A DNA stretch of 64,000 nt from Microcebus murinus (taxonomy: Eukaryota; Chordata; Mammalia; Primates; Cheirogaleidae). The DNA is taken from the NCBI RefSeq assembly GCF_040939455.1, contig NC_134136.1, positions 106,876,014 through 106,940,013 on the forward strand, written 5' to 3'. Shown here one piece after another: positions 60,550 to 64,000 of the stretch. Within the stretch, counting starts at the first letter, position 1. The number at the start of each line of letters is the position of its first letter. A program made the translations under genes and the position numbers. The notes below the pieces were generated by a model, which saw nothing but the letters and a program-made list of their open reading frames with translations, was not told the origin of the DNA and did no database searches.

Positions 60550-61170
60550 ACTTAATCTGAGAATTCAACATTATCACCTTGCTGACATCTTTCATGTCTA
60601 CTTTTGCTCTTCTGCCACATCTTCATTGGCCTTGTTCAGGTCTTATTATTGACTCCTTCATTACTGTATTTGCTCTTTTGCATATCTGCCTCAGTGTTAA
60701 TGCATTCCAATAATTTCTCCACATTCATGCCAACAAACTTCTTCTCCTCTCCTCCTTCCACTTTACATGGTGATATTTTGAAAACACAAATGTAATCATA
60801 TATTTCCCTCTTTAAAATACTAGTAGCGGCATTATTATTGTTGTTGTTGTTATTTACCCCATCACCATTAGGTTAAATTCATATTCCAAAATGTGGCATC
60901 TAAGACCATTCATGATCTACTCTCAAATCATTTTTCCAACTATATATTTCATTAATTCCCAAACATATATGTTGTCTCTCCAAAGTTGAACTTCTTCATT
61001 TAATTGAACATAGCATTCCACCTTGCCAGAAACTCTTTCTTCTTCATTATTATCTGTCTAAATTCTAACTGTTCATTGTATGTTGTTCCAAGAATATTTC
61101 ATAATTCTATTTCCTAGTTTATGTTGAGGACTTTTCCTATGTACTGTGATAACTTTTACCATACTCTTTA
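60550..61170 (+). repeat. possible L2-type LINE
   Basis: CACCATTAGGTTAAATTCATATTCC, then GACCATTCATGATCTACTCTC and CAGAAACTCTTTCTTC resemble the L2 3' region in order. It includes a TTG trinucleotide run at 60838-60852. Diverged. Confidence 0.45.
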
Positions 61171-61176
61171 ATTTAC

Positions 61177-61756
61177 TTACTGTGCTAAGCTGAATAATGA
61201 TTCCCACAAGATATTTACACCCTAATCCCTGGAACCTATGAATATGTTACCTAATATGACAAAAAGGACTTTGCAGATGTGATGAAGAATTTGGGTATGG
61301 GGAGATTATCCTGGATCAGCTGGTTGGACATAATGTAATCACAAGGGTCCTTATTAAGAGGGAGGTAGGACAGGGAAAGGGGGAGGGAGGGAAGAGGAGG
61401 AAAGAGGAGGGAGAAAGGAAGAAGTGGGGTAAGAGGAAGAAGAAGATGGGGAGGGGGAAGGGGAAGTAGATGGGGAGGGAGAGATTGACACTGGAGGGTT
61501 TTACACATTGCTGACTTTGTTGATGTAGAATGGGAACATGAGCTAAGGAATGCTTTCAGAAGCTAAAACTGGCAAGAAAACATTTTCTCCTATAGCCTCT
61601 GAGAGGGACACAGCTCTGCTGACACATTCATTTTAGCCCATTGACACTGATTTTGTACTTCTGACCTCCAGAACTGTAAGATAATAAATTCGTGTTGTTT
61701 CAAGTCATTACCTTTGTATAACAAATAAATGATTTGTTATAGCAACAATATGAAAC
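61177..61756 (+). repeat. MaLR-type LTR with internal purine expansion
   Basis: TGTGCTAAGCTGAATAATGATTCCC, ACTTTGCAGATGTGATGAAG, GGGGAGATTATCCTGG, CACAAGGGTCCTTATTAAGAGG, ACTTCTGACCTCCAGAACTG, AATAAATTCGTGTTGTTTCAAG: the order and motifs of mammalian ERVL-MaLR LTRs, including the AATAAA signal. A GGGA/GGAA purine tract (about 61350-61490) has expanded inside. Confidence 0.75.
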
Positions 61757-61909
61757 AAATATATCTTATCTTTCTTCTTCACTAGAACATGGGCTGATTG
61801 ATGGCAAGGACCATGTATATACCCTCTTTGGCCATTGGTCCAGGCAAATTTTATGTGTTTTTATATAGTATTGATGTACATATGCATGTAAATGTACATT
61901 TACAAGTAG

Positions 61910-61961
61910 AGACATATATATATATATACACACACACACACATCCATATGTGTATATATGT

Positions 61962-62001
<40 letters not shown>
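61910..62001. repeat. (TA)n/(CA)n compound microsatellite
   Basis: ATATATATATATACACACAC followed by ATGTGTATATATGTATAC and about 19 TA units. Likely polymorphic and able to form cruciforms. Confidence 0.97.
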
Positions 62002-62006
<5 letters not shown>

Positions 62007-62242
62007 GCTTTAAAGAATGTTTTAGGATTGCTTAGTGTTTTGGTTTGTAAAAGAACAAAAAACTAAGTAGCTGAACTGAGGTTTAAATACAGAACCATCA
62101 TGTTCTAGTGCTTTTTATCATACCATGATGTTTTCAAAGTTTCTTTTCCAGCATTAATATTTTTCAAAATAATTGACCACCTAAGGGACACATTAATTAC
62201 ATCACTAAATATTTTAGACTAAAATGTAATTGTTGGTTTACA

Positions 62243-62533
62243 TTTTTTTTTTTTTTTGATAAAGTCTCACTCTGTTGCCTGGGGTACAGTGCCGTGGCAA
62301 CAGCCTAGCTTACAGCAACCTCAAACTCCTGACCTTAAGCAATCCTCCTGCCTCAGCCTCCCGAGTAGCTGGGACTATAGGTGAACCCATTATGCAGGTT
62401 AATTTTTCTATTTTTTGGAGAGACTGGGTTTCTGTCTTGCTCAGGCTGTTCTTGGACAACTGGCCTCAAGCAATCCTTCTGCTTCAACCTCCCAAAGTGC
62501 TAGGATTATAGGCGTGAGCCACCATACCTGGCC
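62243..62533 (-). repeat. AluJ-type SINE, antisense
   Basis: A T run, then AAGTCTCACTCTGTTGCC, CCTCAGCCTCCCGAGTAGC, GAGAGACTGGGTTTCTGTC and CCAAAGTGCTAGGATTATAGG, ending CATACCTGGCC. Older than the strepsirrhine-type copies. About 500 bp from exon 23. Confidence 0.9.
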
Positions 62534-63037
62534 AGTTTATTGTTTTTAGCTTGGGTGATTAGTAGTATGGTAGAACTATTCAAACAAATGAAGTCAGTAG
62601 CAGTTGCTTTGTGGAAGATGATGGGGTAAGATTTAAGTATATAATTGTAAGTGAAATATGGTAATAAAAATTATATTACTTATATTATATTAAATGTTTT
62701 AAATGATAAATGATACCTATAGCTAAAAGACAACTAGACTAAAGGAATGATTGGTTTTGAAAATTAAGATAAAAACATGTTTATATCCTATTGGTATTGG
62801 TGAAAATAACAAATTGATTCTAAAAAATATCTAAAAAGTAAAACTCTTAATTACTCTTTTCTTAGAAGAAATAGGCAAACCACACTCCTTTGTGAAAGAC
62901 TTGTGTCTTTTGATCTTATTACTAACTTTGAAGGACTCTGGAGGTCAAATGTCTTTATACCTTTAAGTTTACAATGCACTGTTAGGGGAAAACCAAGTAA
63001 ATAAAGATGAATAATAAAAGGTAAAATCTTGAATTAC

Positions 63038-63250
63038 CTGAATTTTTCGAAGTTTATTCATTTGCTCCTCTAGCTTTTGACTGCGTTCAGCCAGCTGGGA
63101 GGAGAGCTTCTTCCAGCGTCCCTCAATCTCTTCAAATTCTGAATGGTATTTCTGGCTAAATTCAGAGGGAGCTTTCTTTGACATCTCTTTCACAGTGGTG
63201 CTGAGATAGTTTAGGCCACTTTCTTGTTCTTGCAGAGAACTTTGTAAAGC
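63038..63250 (-). CDS. DMD: dystrophin exon 23
   Basis: A 213-bp exon encoding 71 residues, beginning ALQSSLQEQ and ending MNKLRKIQ. It corresponds to about residues 984-1054 of human dystrophin: the last helix region of spectrin-like repeat 6 and the start of repeat 7. The heptad-like charged/leucine pattern (EFEEIEGRWKKLSSQL) with the conserved repeat tryptophan is visible. The acceptor reads TTTTGAG before GCTTTAC. The polypyrimidine tract just upstream is interrupted by purines, but the 213-bp length and frame fit only this site. The donor is CAG|GTAATT. The exon is phase 0 at both ends. It is the counterpart of the mouse exon carrying the mdx nonsense mutation; here the reading frame is open. 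Confidence 0.97.
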
Positions 63251-64000
63251 CTCAAAATTTAAAAAAAAGGTATATTTATGCTAATGGATAAATAATTGAT
63301 GAGTTTCAGTTAAGTGTATTAAAGTAAAATCTGTGTGATTCAATCATCTAAACAAAGTACATGATTTAATAATATCACTTATATAAACTATTGGTCACTT
63401 AAATTCTACATTTTATTATAAGGGTAACTGGCAAAATATTTAGTGATATTTTATTTAACAATCCATGCTTATTTTTATAAACAATGCCAAATATATCCAA
63501 AACTATATCTTATTGAGCCAAAGGGTTTTAGCATACCTAATTTTACTTAATTAAATATATATAAATACTGCAATTATGATACAGTTAATAGAATTTAAAT
63601 TAACTATAGTCAACCTTTAGTAAGACAACTATTAGATTCCCTACATAAAACTATAATTATATTGATATATGGGGTAACAAAAGTTATTAAATAAGTTACC
63701 AGATTGATGGCTTACTAATGCCAGTAAAATAAAATTTTATATTTCTCAAAAGACATTATTTTGTTTTGGAGTACTATAATTAAATTATAGGGTAATTGTG
63801 GGAAGAATTTATAAAGTTTATTTTACATTTATCCCGGTTAACCTATGCAATCCTCTAGTAGGATGCCTATCTTTAGGCTTCCTCTACTCAATATTTACTT
63901 AAATGTTACTTTCTGGTTATAAAGTAATAAAAGTTCATGACAAAAATGAAAAAAAAAATACCTGCTTACAACTATTGACTTTATATAAACTTTCAGATTT
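63251..64000 (-). other. DMD: DMD intron 22 (3' part)
   Basis: A 750-bp AT-rich stretch ending in the exon 23 acceptor. It is cut by the window edge. I see no recognisable transposon, RNA gene or exon in it. Confidence 0.9.

Larger units (their letters stand above)
59745..63037 (-). other. DMD: DMD intron 23
   Basis: A 3,293-bp intron between exons 23 and 24. It contains L2-like sequence, a MaLR-type LTR with a purine-rich expansion, a (TA)n microsatellite and a minus-strand AluJ, listed separately. 59745-60550 and 62534-63037 hold nothing I recognise. Confidence 0.9.
1..64000 (-). other. DMD: DMD (dystrophin) gene body, intron 22 to intron 29
   Basis: The whole window is transcribed sequence of the dystrophin gene, read from high to low coordinates. 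Seven exons in collinear order encode an unbroken piece of the central rod, and no exon of another gene intervenes. Dystrophin is the large cytoskeletal protein that links cortical actin to the beta-dystroglycan complex at the muscle membrane; the rod is a chain of about 24 spectrin-like triple helices. Coding sequence is 1,122 bp of 64 kb (under 2 percent), typical of this gene. Neither exon 22 (upstream, beyond 64000) nor exon 30 (downstream, below 1) is visible. The identification rests on protein similarity plus the exact match of seven successive exon lengths to exons 23-29. Confidence 0.97.

Overview
The window lies inside one very large mammalian gene read on the minus strand. Seven short blocks at 63038-63250, 59631-59744, 58152-58307, 42876-43046, 36766-36948, 25022-25156 and 22224-22373 translate, in order down the minus strand, into a continuous stretch of the dystrophin rod domain. 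Each is bounded by AG/GT splice sites. Their lengths (213, 114, 156, 171, 183, 135 and 150 bp) match exons 23 to 29 of the DMD gene, which is X-linked in mammals. Everything else is intron: the end of intron 22 (63251-64000), introns 23 to 28, and at least 22.2 kb of intron 29 (1-22223). I saw no second protein-coding gene and no intact RNA gene.

The organism is a primate, most likely a strepsirrhine (lemur/loris group). The best evidence is two young Alu elements (2905-3243 plus, 58490-58812 minus) that carry the left/right linker and internal GGCCAACTGATATATA-type stretch I associate with lemuriform Alus. They sit beside older AluJ/FLAM copies and young L1s whose 3' ends read GTACCCCCATAATATG before the A tail. 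A TTAA-flanked piggyBac-like element and two copies of a mariner with unusual ends are compatible with a mouse-lemur-like (cheirogaleid) genome, but that last step is inference.

Layout. 1-22223 (intron 29): L2 with an inserted L1 end, the first Alu, L1 3' ends, a piggyBac-like MITE, a nearly full-length mariner, a nested pair of L1s with a twin-priming inversion, MIRs, and a GA-rich tract near exon 29. 22224-25156: exons 29 and 28. 25157-36765 (intron 27): an old L1, a 141-bp tandem duplication whose second copy was split by a 4-kb L1 lacking its reverse transcriptase region, HAL1/L1 remnants, an AluJ and a MIR. 36766-43046: exons 27 and 26 around an intron with an LTR-like segment, (AC)23, MER5A split by FLAM, L2 and MIRs. 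43047-58151 (intron 25, 15.1 kb): L2 fragments, a twin-primed L1 carrying a polyadenylated retroviral-LTR-like retrocopy, a second mariner, an L1 with another L1 inserted in it, and a Tigger-type element. 58152-63250: exons 25, 24 and 23 with short introns holding an Alu, a MER20, a MaLR-type LTR, (TA)n and an AluJ.

The exons act together as one product: the C-terminal end of spectrin-like repeat 6, repeats 7 and 8, and most of repeat 9 of dystrophin. All seven exons are multiples of three and phase 0. The interest outside the exons is in transposon history rather than in a new gene system. I did not find a convincing undescribed functional system.
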